64,000 nt of DNA, from NCBI GenBank assembly GCA_020634455.1, contig JACKBQ010000002.1:1860001-1924000 (forward strand), in the 5' to 3' direction. Position numbers and translations under genes: made by a program. The notes under the pieces were generated by a model. That model searched no databases and had not been told where the DNA came from. It worked only from the letters and a program-made list of their open reading frames with translations. Shown piece after piece: positions 51,261 through 59,064 of this stretch. Each line of letters begins with the position of its first letter. Within the stretch, counting starts at the first letter, position 1. Origin of the DNA: Ardenticatenaceae bacterium (GTDB lineage: Bacteria > Chloroflexota > Anaerolineae > Promineifilales > Promineifilaceae).

Positions 51261-51490
51261 TGAAACGGGTGATTTTTCTCGGTGAACTTCTAAATGATAG
51301 ATATGGAATTCGGCAAGCACCAGTATAACACAGTTGCTACTGGATTATTTAGCTGAAGACAGCAAAATATGGGCTTTTACCAAAAATTGTTTTTCTCACA
51401 CAAAAACGCAAAGGTAGCACCTGGTATCTTTGCGTTCGCGTGATTTTTTCTGTGATTTGCTACTTTGGTAAAAGCGTAAAGCAAATGTCG

Positions 51491-52990
51491 CTACGGGCGC
51501 GTCATCATCGGTACAAACGTGTTATACACCACATCCCATAAATGAACTGTTACGGGTACGGCGTGACTGGTAGCCACGCCGTTGGAGGCAGTTTCAATTT
51601 TTAACGTCCCTGTATAAGCACCCAATGCCTGTCCGTTAAGCGCATAACCCAGTGGAACGGCCGTTTCCGCTTCAATATCTAACGTTCCAGTCAAAGGCAC
51701 ACTTACCGTCAAGGTAAGCGGCGAGGTGGTTTGCAAAGTCATGGTGTACACCAACGGCGCGGTGCCACTGTTCTTTAGCGTCACCGAAATGGTATCGGCG
51801 ATGGGTTGCTGGGTGGGGGTGTAAACGGCCGTTACTGTCCCCGGCACCGCCACCAATTCCCCCACACCCGCACCCGCAGACTTCGGCATCACCGTGAGCG
51901 CCACCTCTGCCGGGCGATTGGCGATGGCGTAGTAGCGCATCTGCTCACATTGGTCAGTGATCCACGGAGCCACGTTAAAGTTCAAATTAAAGATGAACAT
52001 GCCACCCAGCCACGGATAGTTTGTGGTGGCATATTCATACGCCCCAACCAGATTATCCGCCTGTTTTTGCTCGCTCACAATTTGCCAGACGCGGCCTGAC
52101 CAACTGGGACTGCTCAAACAATCAGCAGGCGGCTCCACAATCCAGCCAAACTCGGTGGCAAAGATTTGCTTATCACCCAACCCGTTGGCCGTCAAAATAT
52201 CGTAGATTTTCTCTACACCACGAAAGCAAAAGCCGTTGACGCAGTTTTGCGTCGGGTCGCTAGAAGCCACATCGGGCGTGGCGTCAAAATCGGCGCTATA
52301 GCCGTAGGGATGGTAGCCAAACACGTCGAAGCAGGGGCCGCCGTTGAGCGTTTGCATGGCGTCGAGCATCTCCTGCATGAAGATGCGCTCGTCCTGGAAC
52401 AGGCCGTTGTGCCCGGCGTGGCCGTTCCACGTTTCGGGCACGCGCCCGGTGGGGGCTAGCCCGGCGGAAACGACAACTGCATCGGGGTCAGTGGCTTTGA
52501 TACGGCCGTATGCCTCACACAGCAGCGCGGCATAATCGGCGGCATTGGGCGGCACACCCCAGCCATAAGACGCATCCAGGTTCGGCTCATTGCCAATTTC
52601 ATACGCATCCACGAACCCTTTTTGCGACGCTGCCAAACTTTGCACACTGCTGCCAAAGCCATTCACGTCACTCATGTTGCTGGCGTTAGCCTCAACACGC
52701 AGCAGCACCTTCAGCGGCAATCGGCTGCCGGGGCCGCTAAACACCTTGATCCAGTTGAAGCCCATATCGTTCAATCGGGGCACATCCCATTCGGCGACGT
52801 TGGCTCCGTAGGCAAAGGGGGATACGGCCGTTGTTGGCGTAGAAACGCCTACACTGAGCGAAGTCGAAGTGGCCGCATCAGCCTGGCGCAAATTGTGCAG
52901 CAGCAAGATGGGCAAAATAAAAGACAGGGCAAAAACGAATAGTCGTCTGCCCTGTCGGAACAGTTTTTGGGTCTGTTTTGTGGCAATCAT
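51491..52990 (-). CDS. Secreted glycoside hydrolase-like protein (clan GH-A, GH39-like)
   Basis: Exported protein of 499 residues with a signal peptide (RRLFVFALSFILPILLLHNL). The catalytic (beta/alpha)8 part spans about 45-345: the acid/base is probably Glu135 in DAYEIGNEPNLD and the nucleophile Glu280 in IFATEFGW, with YHPYGY between them. A beta-sandwich of about 130 residues follows, and the protein ends NTFVPMMTRP, resembling the tail of the secreted protease at 13576-17823. It probably attacks polysaccharide outside the cell; substrate unknown. TATTAT six bases before ATG 52990 suggests leaderless expression. Confidence 0.78.
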   Translation of the reverse strand: MIATKQTQKLFRQGRRLFVFALSFILPILLLHNLRQADAATSTSLSVGVSTPTTAVSPFAYGANVAEWDVPRLNDMGFNWIKVFSGPGSRLPLKVLLRVEANASNMSDVNGFGSSVQSLAASQKGFVDAYEIGNEPNLDASYGWGVPPNAADYAALLCEAYGRIKATDPDAVVVSAGLAPTGRVPETWNGHAGHNGLFQDERIFMQEMLDAMQTLNGGPCFDVFGYHPYGYSADFDATPDVASSDPTQNCVNGFCFRGVEKIYDILTANGLGDKQIFATEFGWIVEPPADCLSSPSWSGRVWQIVSEQKQADNLVGAYEYATTNYPWLGGMFIFNLNFNVAPWITDQCEQMRYYAIANRPAEVALTVMPKSAGAGVGELVAVPGTVTAVYTPTQQPIADTISVTLKNSGTAPLVYTMTLQTTSPLTLTVSVPLTGTLDIEAETAVPLGYALNGQALGAYTGTLKIETASNGVATSHAVPVTVHLWDVVYNTFVPMMTRP

Positions 52991-52996
52991 GCCCCG

Positions 52997-53002
52997 ATAA
53001 TA
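52997..53002 (-). promoter_or_regulatory. -10 element (TATTAT) for the leaderless glycoside hydrolase gene
   Basis: On the minus strand TATTAT, CGGGGC and ATG 52990 are consecutive. No ribosome binding site. Confidence 0.45.
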
Positions 53003-53042
53003 GGCAATGAAGCGGGGTCAGGCCATGAGAAATGAGTAAAAA

Positions 53043-53678
53043 TTAATCAACGGCGTGCGCCTGCCAGCGGCACGGCTCTAGCTTAAATCGGTCAAAAACG
53101 GCCGTAAACGAGGAATCCAGCGGGCTGCACGCATACACCCCAAACCGGATTGGCTGGCTGGGTGGGGCGGGCGGATTTTGTTGGCCCATTACGGCCGTTG
53201 TTTCCCCCAACTGATGCAAATGAAAGATGCGCATCTGCCGAAACTCACTGCCGTCCAGCGACAATTCAATCAAAAAGTCCGGCCCGCGGCGGCTAAGCCG
53301 GTACCAAATTTCAGGCGGGGTTGCCACATCTGTGGTAGCCCAATCGGAGTAGCCCAAATTGGTCACCACGCTGCCCAGCCGCGAGAAATTGCTGTTTTCG
53401 TATTCAACAGAGGCTTTGAACCAGTTTTCGCTGTCCAGGTAAATGAGGAGGCCGCACTGGTCGAACAAATTTTTGTAAGCAAATGAAGCTCTGGCCGTGA
53501 AGGTAAAATTGTCGCTGCTTTCCAACAGCAGCGCGGGCGCGTTGTCGTTGCGGAAGCCGTAGTAGCTGCGCTGCCAAAAATCGGTGCCGGAATCGGTCAC
53601 AATTTTGACCAGACCATCACCAACTTCAAACGACTTGGGTGGATATATCCAGTGAGCAGCGTTTAGATCAAATTTCAT
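53043..53678 (-). CDS. DUF1349 family protein (concanavalin-like fold)
   Basis: Protein of 211 residues with the DUF1349 pattern: TDFWQRSYYGFRNDNAPALL, FTFTARASFAYKNLFDQCGL, LIYLDSENWFKASVEYENSN and IWYRLSRRGPDFLIELSLDG. The family adopts a lectin-like beta-sandwich and may bind or act on sugars. No signal peptide, so it is cytoplasmic. TTTGGAG lies before the ATG. It is next to the secreted glycoside hydrolase but that gene has its own promoter. An ACGGCCGT copy lies in the gap just upstream of the start, near 53700. Confidence 0.85.
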   Translation of the reverse strand: MKFDLNAAHWIYPPKSFEVGDGLVKIVTDSGTDFWQRSYYGFRNDNAPALLLESSDNFTFTARASFAYKNLFDQCGLLIYLDSENWFKASVEYENSNFSRLGSVVTNLGYSDWATTDVATPPEIWYRLSRRGPDFLIELSLDGSEFRQMRIFHLHQLGETTAVMGQQNPPAPPSQPIRFGVYACSPLDSSFTAVFDRFKLEPCRWQAHAVD

Positions 53679-53720
53679 GGGTGGACTCCAAAATGGCGTG
53701 ACGGCCGTTTATCCTTCCCA

Positions 53721-54296
53721 CTACGGCAGCTTATCAGGCGGGACCGTGATGTTAATGAAGAATAGGAACCATTCGCCATCAACTTTTTCCAGAGTTGCCA
53801 CAAATCTTCCTGAAAAATCATTTTCATAAGCGATAGTTCCAGTCACCTCAGCCACGGTTCCTTGAGCGACATCGGGGTCTGTGTTGGCAACGGCTTTAAT
53901 ATTGAGCCTGCCAACCGTCAAGCTTTGATAACCTTCAAAGAGGACATAGTTATTCCCGGCTAACAAAGCAGCCAGATCTGTTTTGGAAAATTGACGCTGT
54001 GCCCTGGGCGAAAAAAGTTCAAGGGCGGCATCAACATCTTCAGCCAGCATGTCACGCATAAAATCATCAAGCACAGCCTCAACTGGGGCCTTTTCTTCCG
54101 AAACTTTATTTAACCCCAAGGCAACAATTGCACCACCAATTGTCAAACAAGCACAAACGGCAACTACGGCAATGCCAAAAATTAGCTTAAGATTTCGCTT
54201 GGGTTTTTCGGGTTGTGCCGGAGGATTTGTAAAAACTTCGTAACTGCTATCTGATGGTTGGGGCTCCTCATTTGCCAACTGCTCTTGATTATCCAT
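53721..54296 (-). CDS. Membrane-anchored NTF2-like/DUF4864-like protein
   Basis: Protein of 191 residues. A Pro/Gln-rich cytoplasmic start leads to one transmembrane helix (LKLIFGIAVVAVCACLTIGGAIVALGL), followed by an extracytoplasmic domain of about 120 residues. That domain starts VEAVLDDFMRDMLAEDVDAALELFSPRAQ and continues with beta strands (FVATLEKVDGEWFLFFINI), the layout of NTF2-like or DUF4864 domains. Function unknown. AAGG is the only possible ribosome binding site, ahead of the ATG at 54296. No octamer copy is present. Confidence 0.6.
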   Translation of the reverse strand: MDNQEQLANEEPQPSDSSYEVFTNPPAQPEKPKRNLKLIFGIAVVAVCACLTIGGAIVALGLNKVSEEKAPVEAVLDDFMRDMLAEDVDAALELFSPRAQRQFSKTDLAALLAGNNYVLFEGYQSLTVGRLNIKAVANTDPDVAQGTVAEVTGTIAYENDFSGRFVATLEKVDGEWFLFFINITVPPDKLP

Positions 54297-54464
54297 ATCC
54301 CAGACCTTAACGCACGATTAGGCGTTTTTTGCTTAACAAATGGTTGATTAGCTGCAAGTTTTGTGAAGCGACTGCTCTTTCAGTGCGTATTTTGCAGGAT
54401 TTCCGCCAAAAATCAATAGCGGCAGGGGGATTTTGCCTGTGGATTGAAATATCTCTTGGCAAAA

Positions 54465-54523
54465 GATTGGACCAATTTAGTTGCAGCATTTATAGACTGC
54501 CCTTGGCACAAATTGGTCCAATC
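54465..54523. repeat. Perfect 14-bp hairpin repeat GATTGGACCAATTT
   Basis: GATTGGACCAATTT (54465-54478) and AAATTGGTCCAATC (54510-54523) are perfect complements with a 31-base loop. A similar element follows the gene at 18038-18451. It lies downstream of the OsmC gene and may help end its transcript. Confidence 0.75.
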
Positions 54524-54541
54524 TGCACAGGTTTTACAGGT

Positions 54542-54973
54542 TTAAGATACGGCCGTTTCTTCAATACGGTAGCTGCTGTTGATCTTGGTGCCGGAGCGGC
54601 GGAACATCTGGCTGGCGGAGCAGTAAATATCCTCAGACAACTCCACGGCGCGAGCCACGCGCTCTTCGTCCAAATTGTGGCCGCGCACGATGTAGGTGAT
54701 GGTTGCTTCGGTGTACACTTTGGGATGCTCTTCGGCGCGCACACCAGAAATCTCTACCGAAAACTCATGCACGTCCTGGCGCATCTTCTGCAAAATGGAG
54801 ATAACGTCCATCGCCGTGCAGCCAGCCACGCCCGCCAGCAAAAATTCCATCGGGCTGCCGCCGTGCGTACCAGATTTACTGTTCAGTTCAAATTCATACC
54901 CAGAGCCCAGCGTGCCGTGAAACTGCAATTCATCTCCGGACCAAACGACCTTGGCTGTTTTTTCATTGCTCAT
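54542..54973 (-). CDS. OsmC family protein
   Basis: Protein of 143 residues, one OsmC/Ohr-type domain. The first catalytic-type cysteine lies in FLLAGVAGCTAMDVISIL (Cys52) and the second in the SEDIYCSASQMF segment. These reactive thiols reduce organic peroxides in characterised members. The gene directly follows the CsoR-like regulator (two bases between), suggesting the pair responds to sulfur or metal stress. The last residues (EETAVS) derive from an ACGGCCGT copy at the stop. Confidence 0.88.
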   Translation of the reverse strand: MSNEKTAKVVWSGDELQFHGTLGSGYEFELNSKSGTHGGSPMEFLLAGVAGCTAMDVISILQKMRQDVHEFSVEISGVRAEEHPKVYTEATITYIVRGHNLDEERVARAVELSEDIYCSASQMFRRSGTKINSSYRIEETAVS

Positions 54974-54975
54974 TT

Positions 54976-55254
54976 TTACTCTACCTTTGAAATCAAGTTC
55001 ATTAAATCATCAATCATCAGGGTGCGATCCGCTTCGCTGAGTTCAGGGCCTTGCAGCAGACAGTCGCGGGCATAGGTGCGCATGAACTGCAAACGCGCAT
55101 TATGTACGGCCGATCGTACGGCCGTTAACTGCTGAATAATCTCCTGGCACTCCCGATCGTCATCCAGCATCTTTTGCACACCCCGCACCTGCCCCTCAAT
55201 GCGATTCAGGCGGGTTTGGAGTTCTTTTTTTACGGCCGTATTTGGAACTTTCAT
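54976..55254 (-). CDS. CsoR/RcnR-type (DUF156) metal- or sulfur-sensing repressor
   Basis: All-helical regulator of 92 residues. It has the family start LQTRLNRIEGQVRGVQKMLDD and the sensing residues: Cys in DDRECQEIIQQL, His in SAVHNARL and Cys in YARDCLL, an arrangement seen in CsoR and persulfide sensor CstR. Which ligand it senses cannot be decided. CAGGAG before the ATG is a good ribosome binding site. It lies immediately upstream of the OsmC gene and likely controls the operon. The octamer occurs twice nearby (55117, 55233). Confidence 0.9.
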   Translation of the reverse strand: MKVPNTAVKKELQTRLNRIEGQVRGVQKMLDDDRECQEIIQQLTAVRSAVHNARLQFMRTYARDCLLQGPELSEADRTLMIDDLMNLISKVE

Positions 55255-55276
55255 TTTTGTACTCCTGAAAAGCGGA

Positions 55277-55345
55277 ACACAGAGGTGCCACAGAGTTTCA
55301 CAGAGAAAAAGAAGAAATCTGTGTCATCTGCGAAATCTGTGGCCA
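55277..55345. repeat. CACAGAG / AATCTGCG-type repeat
   Basis: AACACAGAGGTGCCACAGAG and ATCTGTGTCATCTGCGAAAT with CTGTGGCC lie between the CsoR and FmdB genes. Same family as 7121-7194. Confidence 0.7.
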
Positions 55346-55385
55346 AATTCTTGGCAAGCAAACTGCTTGCCTAGCAGCCGCTGGC

Positions 55386-55595
55386 TCAGGTAAACGGGCT
55401 GCTTGGCGGACGTGTCGCAATGGCCGGGGCGACGCTGCTGCCCCCGCCCCCAATCGCAATCGCCGACGACATGTGGCGGCGCGTATCGCCGCTGCCGCAG
55501 CTGGGGCACGCTTGTGGGTCACTCGACTGCGACATCCGCAGCTTCTTTTCAAACACCTGCCCACACTCACGGCAGGCAAAATCATACATTGGCAT
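55386..55595 (-). CDS. FmdB-type zinc-ribbon protein
   Basis: Protein of 69 residues. It starts MPMYDFACRECGQVFEKKL and has CPSCGSGDTRR, the paired CxxC zinc ribbon of the FmdB/CxxC_CxxC_SSSS family, then a glycine- and serine-rich tail typical of the family. GGGAG precedes the ATG. Function of the family is unclear; FmdB was linked to regulation of formamidase genes. It stands alone, flanked by CACAGAG-type repeats on both sides. Confidence 0.85.
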   Translation of the reverse strand: MPMYDFACRECGQVFEKKLRMSQSSDPQACPSCGSGDTRRHMSSAIAIGGGGSSVAPAIATRPPSSPFT

Positions 55596-55669
55596 ACTGA
55601 ATCTACTCCCTTAAATATACTATGGGGGAGTATAGTATCTGCAAAAAATTTTGTCAATTATTTTTTGCC

Positions 55670-55735
55670 ACAGAGAGCACAGAGATTTTAGAGATTTTTC
55701 TCTCTTTCCTCTGTGTCCTCTGTGGCCAATTAAGT
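55670..55735. repeat. CCACAGAG...CTCTGTGG inverted repeat
   Basis: CCACAGAGAGCACAGAGATT and a closing TCTGTGTCCTCTGTGG form a long imperfect hairpin just past the stop of the GT2 gene, overlapping its last bases. It could serve as a terminator. Confidence 0.7.
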
Positions 55736-56659
55736 TAGTTGGTGTTTGAGGATGCGGAACCAGCCGCGAATTTGGATACCTGCCAGGACAACGGCCGTTA
55801 CCACCCAAGGATACTGCTGCCGGTAAAACTTGCGGTAGAAAATCTTCATCGCCCGCACCGATTCTTTAGCTACCTTCACCCGCGTTTCCTTCGGTGGTTT
55901 GGCAATGTCGGCCGATTCCTTGCGCAGGCCAGAGCTGGCTCCCTTGTAATGCAGCACTGCCACATGCGGGTAGTAGATAATCCGATAGCCTGCTTGCCGG
56001 ATGCGATAGCAAAAATCAATGTCCTCGCCGTAGAAAAAGTAGGTTTCGTCCCAGCCGCCCAGCTCCTGGCACAGGGCCATCGGCATCAGCATGTACGATC
56101 CGGCAATGACGTCCACCGGATGCGTCTGGCTCATGTCGGCATAACTTTGGAAGTAGCCGTTGAAACGCGGATTGGCAGGGAACAGCTTGCTGAGGCCAGA
56201 AAAATGGCAGATGGCGTTCCACGGCGTAGGAAAACCGCGATGGTTGTCCGGGTCACGCTCGCCCGTGGGGTAGATGAGGCGCACCGTCAGCGCCCCCACG
56301 GTAGGATTGTCCAGCAAATATTTGACCGGTTCGGCCAGGGCGTTGGCGTCTACGCGGGTGTCGGAGTTGAGGAAGAGGATGGAACGGCCGTTTGCCACCC
56401 CTACCCCCAAATTATTCGCCGCCGAAAAGCCGCGATTCACCTCGCTGGCAATCAGCTGCACTGTGGGATATTTCTCGCGCACCATCGCCTGGCTGCCATC
56501 GCGGGAAGCGTTGTCTACCACAATCACCTCCAGCCCGCCATCTGGCGCTTGCGCCGCAAAAATGGACGCCAGGCAATCATCCAAAAGCTGGCGCGTGTTG
56601 TAGTTCACAATGACGATGGAGAGGGTGGGATTGGAGATTGGAGATTGGAGATTGGGCAT
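55730..56659 (-). CDS. Family 2 glycosyltransferase (rhamnosyltransferase-like)
   Basis: GT2 enzyme of 309 residues. It has SIVIVNYNTRQLLDDCLASI, VIVVDNASRDGSQAMV, the metal site in ILFLNSDTRVD, and GEDIDFCYRIRQAGYRIIYY as the catalytic-base region; these match the WbbL-like rhamnosyltransferase branch. A C-terminal hydrophobic stretch (YPWVVTAVVLAGIQIRGWF) may anchor it. It is separate from the glycan operon at 1.4-13 kb. GGAGATT-type repeats lie in its first codons (QSPISNP), so the start region appears to derive partly from a repeat. Confidence 0.85.
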   Translation of the reverse strand: MPNLQSPISNPTLSIVIVNYNTRQLLDDCLASIFAAQAPDGGLEVIVVDNASRDGSQAMVREKYPTVQLIASEVNRGFSAANNLGVGVANGRSILFLNSDTRVDANALAEPVKYLLDNPTVGALTVRLIYPTGERDPDNHRGFPTPWNAICHFSGLSKLFPANPRFNGYFQSYADMSQTHPVDVIAGSYMLMPMALCQELGGWDETYFFYGEDIDFCYRIRQAGYRIIYYPHVAVLHYKGASSGLRKESADIAKPPKETRVKVAKESVRAMKIFYRKFYRQQYPWVVTAVVLAGIQIRGWFRILKHQLT

Positions 56660-56672
56660 GGCTGGCTAATAG

Positions 56673-56741
56673 CCAATTACTTAATTACCTAATTACTTAA
56701 TTACGTTCCGTAATTGGGTAATTGGGTAATTGGGTAATTAC
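56673..56741. repeat. TAATTACTTAATTACC / TAATTGGGTAATT repeat
   Basis: Tandem units in opposite orientations form a hairpin between two minus-strand genes. Its edge provides the TAA stop codon of the AAA ATPase gene (56738-56740). Same family as 33714-33770. Confidence 0.75.
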
Positions 56742-57550
56742 AGGTGTCGCAAATATTGCTCCGGGTTGTTTAGAAATGAGCGGGTGACGGTGACGTGTTC
56801 TAGCGATTCGTATTCGACTGGTTGGGCAGGTGTGTAATCAAAGCTGAGCAGGGTGGCGTCGGGAAAAGCCATCAGGATGGGCGAATGCGTGGCGACGATA
56901 AACTGGCAATTCTGAGCCACCATCTCCTTCATCATGGAGAGCAGCGTCAGCTGGCGCATGGGCGAGAGCGGCGTCTCCGGCTCGTCCAGCAGGTACAGGC
57001 TGTTGGGCTGGAAGCGGGATTGAAACACCTCCAGAAAACTTTCGCCGTGGGAGTAGGTGCTGAGGTGACGGCCGTATCTGGACCGCAGCGCATTCAGTTC
57101 CGTCACATACGGCATCTTGGCCAGCCCCTTGGCATGGTCCGAACGCCCCACGTACGTTTTGTCCACCTGCTGAATCTCGGCCAGCAACTCCGCTTCCATC
57201 TGGCTGAGCCGCTTGATGTAGCCAAAAAAGTCCTCGGCCCGCAAAAAGAAGCCGCTGCGCGTTTTGATCGACCAGACGAGCCGCAATTTGTCCGCCAAAC
57301 GGCGCACGGGAGCCAGGGTTTTGTCTTGGGCAATGTCCTCGCTGCCGACGGTGTAGGCGGAAACGGCCGTTGCCAACGCCTCGATCAAAGTTGACTTCCC
57401 CGACCCATTTTCACCCACCAAAAACGTCACCGGGCTGGTCAGCTCAATGCCCGTTTCGTGCTGCAAGGCGGGAATGTTGAACGGATAATTTTGCCGCTCG
57501 GCATCATCCAAGGAGTCCAAATTAAGGCGAATCGTGCGCAAATGAAGCAT
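56738..57550 (-). CDS. AAA-family ATPase (RecF/ABC-like, single protein)
   Basis: ATPase of 270 residues. Walker A is FLVGENGSGKSTLIEAL near 46-62, the signature-like STYSHGESFLEVF region and Walker B YLLDEPETPLSP follow, then a switch His in FIVATHSPILMAFPDATLL. This is the AAA_15/AAA_21 (SMC-like) layout of small cytoplasmic ATPases of unclear role, often in defence or DNA repair. No partner nuclease is adjacent. GACAAT lies six bases before ATG 57550, suggesting leaderless transcription; an upstream in-frame ATG is at 57610. Confidence 0.85.
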   Translation of the reverse strand: MLHLRTIRLNLDSLDDAERQNYPFNIPALQHETGIELTSPVTFLVGENGSGKSTLIEALATAVSAYTVGSEDIAQDKTLAPVRRLADKLRLVWSIKTRSGFFLRAEDFFGYIKRLSQMEAELLAEIQQVDKTYVGRSDHAKGLAKMPYVTELNALRSRYGRHLSTYSHGESFLEVFQSRFQPNSLYLLDEPETPLSPMRQLTLLSMMKEMVAQNCQFIVATHSPILMAFPDATLLSFDYTPAQPVEYESLEHVTVTRSFLNNPEQYLRHL

Positions 57551-57556
57551 GGGGGT

Positions 57557-57562
57557 ATTGTC
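57557..57562 (-). promoter_or_regulatory. Possible -10 element (GACAAT) for a leaderless ATPase gene
   Basis: On the minus strand GACAAT, ACCCCC and ATG 57550 are consecutive; weaker match than the other leaderless examples. Confidence 0.35.
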
Positions 57563-57623
57563 CCACAAATTCAGGTTGCTATCCAATTTGGGAATAAAGG
57601 GAGTAAGCAAACTGTTTTATTGA

Positions 57624-57690
57624 CGAGGAGAGCGCGTCCTCAGATGCGCGTTGCTCAAACCCGTTCGCATCTGAGGATGCTCACTCCTCG
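57624..57690. repeat. Nested hairpin CCTCAGATGCG / CGAGGAG after glpC
   Basis: CCTCAGATGCG (57638-57648) pairs perfectly with CGCATCTGAGG (57666-57676), and CGAGGAG (57624-57630) with CTCCTCG (57684-57690). It lies downstream of glpC and could terminate that operon on the minus strand. Confidence 0.7.
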
Positions 57691-57705
57691 GTTTTAGGAG
57701 CAATT

Positions 57706-59028
57706 TTAGCTCAGGGGGAGCAGCACCTTGGCCAGTTCGCCTTCGGGGGGGTGGCCGTAGGCAAAGGAGAGCAGCTCGATGGGATGCACGGACGCTTGCC
57801 CGGTGGCGGCGGTGATTTGCCAGCGGCACGTCTCGCTGTCGCAGACGTTCACCGGGCCGCTAACCTCGTGGATGAACTCAAATAACGGCCGTCCCACATC
57901 CATCGCCACTTTATATTTTTCTTCTTTGTAGCCGTACGTCCCCGCCACGCCGCAGCAAGTTGCCTGGCTCTCCACAATTTCCAGCTCAGGAATCAGCTCC
58001 ATCATTTCCACGCTGGGGCGACCGATTCGATGGGCTTTGAACTGGCAGGGCATGTGGTACGCCAGCCGCAGTGGGATCGGCCGTAGCCCGTCCGTTTTTA
58101 GCTCGCCAGCATCCAGCAGCATCGTCAAAAACTCGTTCAGATCGTAAGTGTTGGCCGCCAGCAGTTGCGCATCTTCCGTGAAGTAATCCAGCAGTTCCGG
58201 TGCTTCTTCCTTGAGTGTGAGCGTGCAGCTGGTGGAAGTGCCAACAATCACGTAACCCTGCTTCACATACCCCACCAACTTCTCAATGTTGCTGCCGTGG
58301 TAGGCGCGCGCCGCATCAAATTCGCCGTTGGAGAGCAGCGGCAGGCCGCAGCAATTTTGTTCCGGCACCAGCACCTCAAATCCGTTGGCTTCCAGCACCT
58401 GAACGGCCGCTTTCCCCACGCGTGGCTCAAAATATTCTGTTGAACAGCCGCGGAAGTAGACCACTTTGCGCGTCGCGTTGGCCGGGCCGCTGCGCTTTTT
58501 CAGCCAGTTGCTAAACCGCTCCCGCGAAAAAACAGGCATCGGCGCTTTGGTGGCAAAGCCAAACAGTTTATTGGCAAAAAACCGACCCACGCCACCGTGC
58601 AGCAAAAAGTTGGCCAAGGGCGCAACCGGTTGGCCCACTTTGCCCAGCAGTTCGGGCCGGGCAATCAAATTGTTGCGCAATTTGTTCCGGCTCGACTGTT
58701 TACCTTCTTCCACCATGTCACCACGGGCGCGGGCGTTGATTTCGGCGATTTTGACGCCGGTAGGGCAGGCCAGATTACAGGCGCGGCAGCCGCTGCAATA
58801 ATCCACCGAGTAGTCGGGCGTTGCCTGCTTGGGCTGGCGAAAGCGTCCGGCCTGCGGCGCTTCGTATTTGGGTCCGGGGAATAGATCGGTAACGGCCGTT
58901 ACCGGGCACGCCGTCACGCAGATGTTGCACTTGATGCAGTGGTCCAACGTCAACTCCACCGGTTCCGGCTTTTCAAATTCGATTGTGGTATTTGCTTCCC
59001 AAACGTTCCGCATCATCTTTTTTTCCAT
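57706..59028 (-). CDS. glpC: Anaerobic glycerol-3-phosphate dehydrogenase subunit C
   Basis: Membrane-associated Fe-S subunit of 440 residues. Two 4Fe-4S motifs are near the N-terminus (CIKCNICVTACPV, CSGCRACNLACPTG). Two CCG domains follow, with NCCGLPLLSNG and ATCCGVAGTYGYK, that likely transfer electrons to quinone. It is the last gene of the glpABC operon, after an intergenic hairpin. The start may be ATG 59028 or one of the next Met codons, since no clear ribosome binding site is seen. One octamer copy lies in the N-terminal part near 58892. Confidence 0.92.
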   Translation of the reverse strand: MEKKMMRNVWEANTTIEFEKPEPVELTLDHCIKCNICVTACPVTAVTDLFPGPKYEAPQAGRFRQPKQATPDYSVDYCSGCRACNLACPTGVKIAEINARARGDMVEEGKQSSRNKLRNNLIARPELLGKVGQPVAPLANFLLHGGVGRFFANKLFGFATKAPMPVFSRERFSNWLKKRSGPANATRKVVYFRGCSTEYFEPRVGKAAVQVLEANGFEVLVPEQNCCGLPLLSNGEFDAARAYHGSNIEKLVGYVKQGYVIVGTSTSCTLTLKEEAPELLDYFTEDAQLLAANTYDLNEFLTMLLDAGELKTDGLRPIPLRLAYHMPCQFKAHRIGRPSVEMMELIPELEIVESQATCCGVAGTYGYKEEKYKVAMDVGRPLFEFIHEVSGPVNVCDSETCRWQITAATGQASVHPIELLSFAYGHPPEGELAKVLLPLS

Positions 59029-59044
59029 TTTTATGTGCGGTAGA

Positions 59045-59063
59045 GGCAGGTCTGAGACCTGCC
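59045..59063. repeat. GGCAGGTC TGA GACCTGCC hairpin between glpB and glpC
   Basis: GGCAGGTC (59045-59052) and GACCTGCC (59056-59063) are perfect complements with a three-base loop, in the 36-base gap between glpB and glpC. It may reduce read-through or protect the RNA. Confidence 0.65.
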
Positions 59064-59064
59064 C

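Noticed and set aside
55739..56692. 317-codon open frame opposite the GT2 gene
   Set aside because: Shadow frame; the minus strand carries all GT2 motifs.
56738..57550. AAA ATPase as part of an anti-phage defence module
   Set aside because: No partner nuclease or toxin lies beside it, so a defence role cannot be supported from this window.
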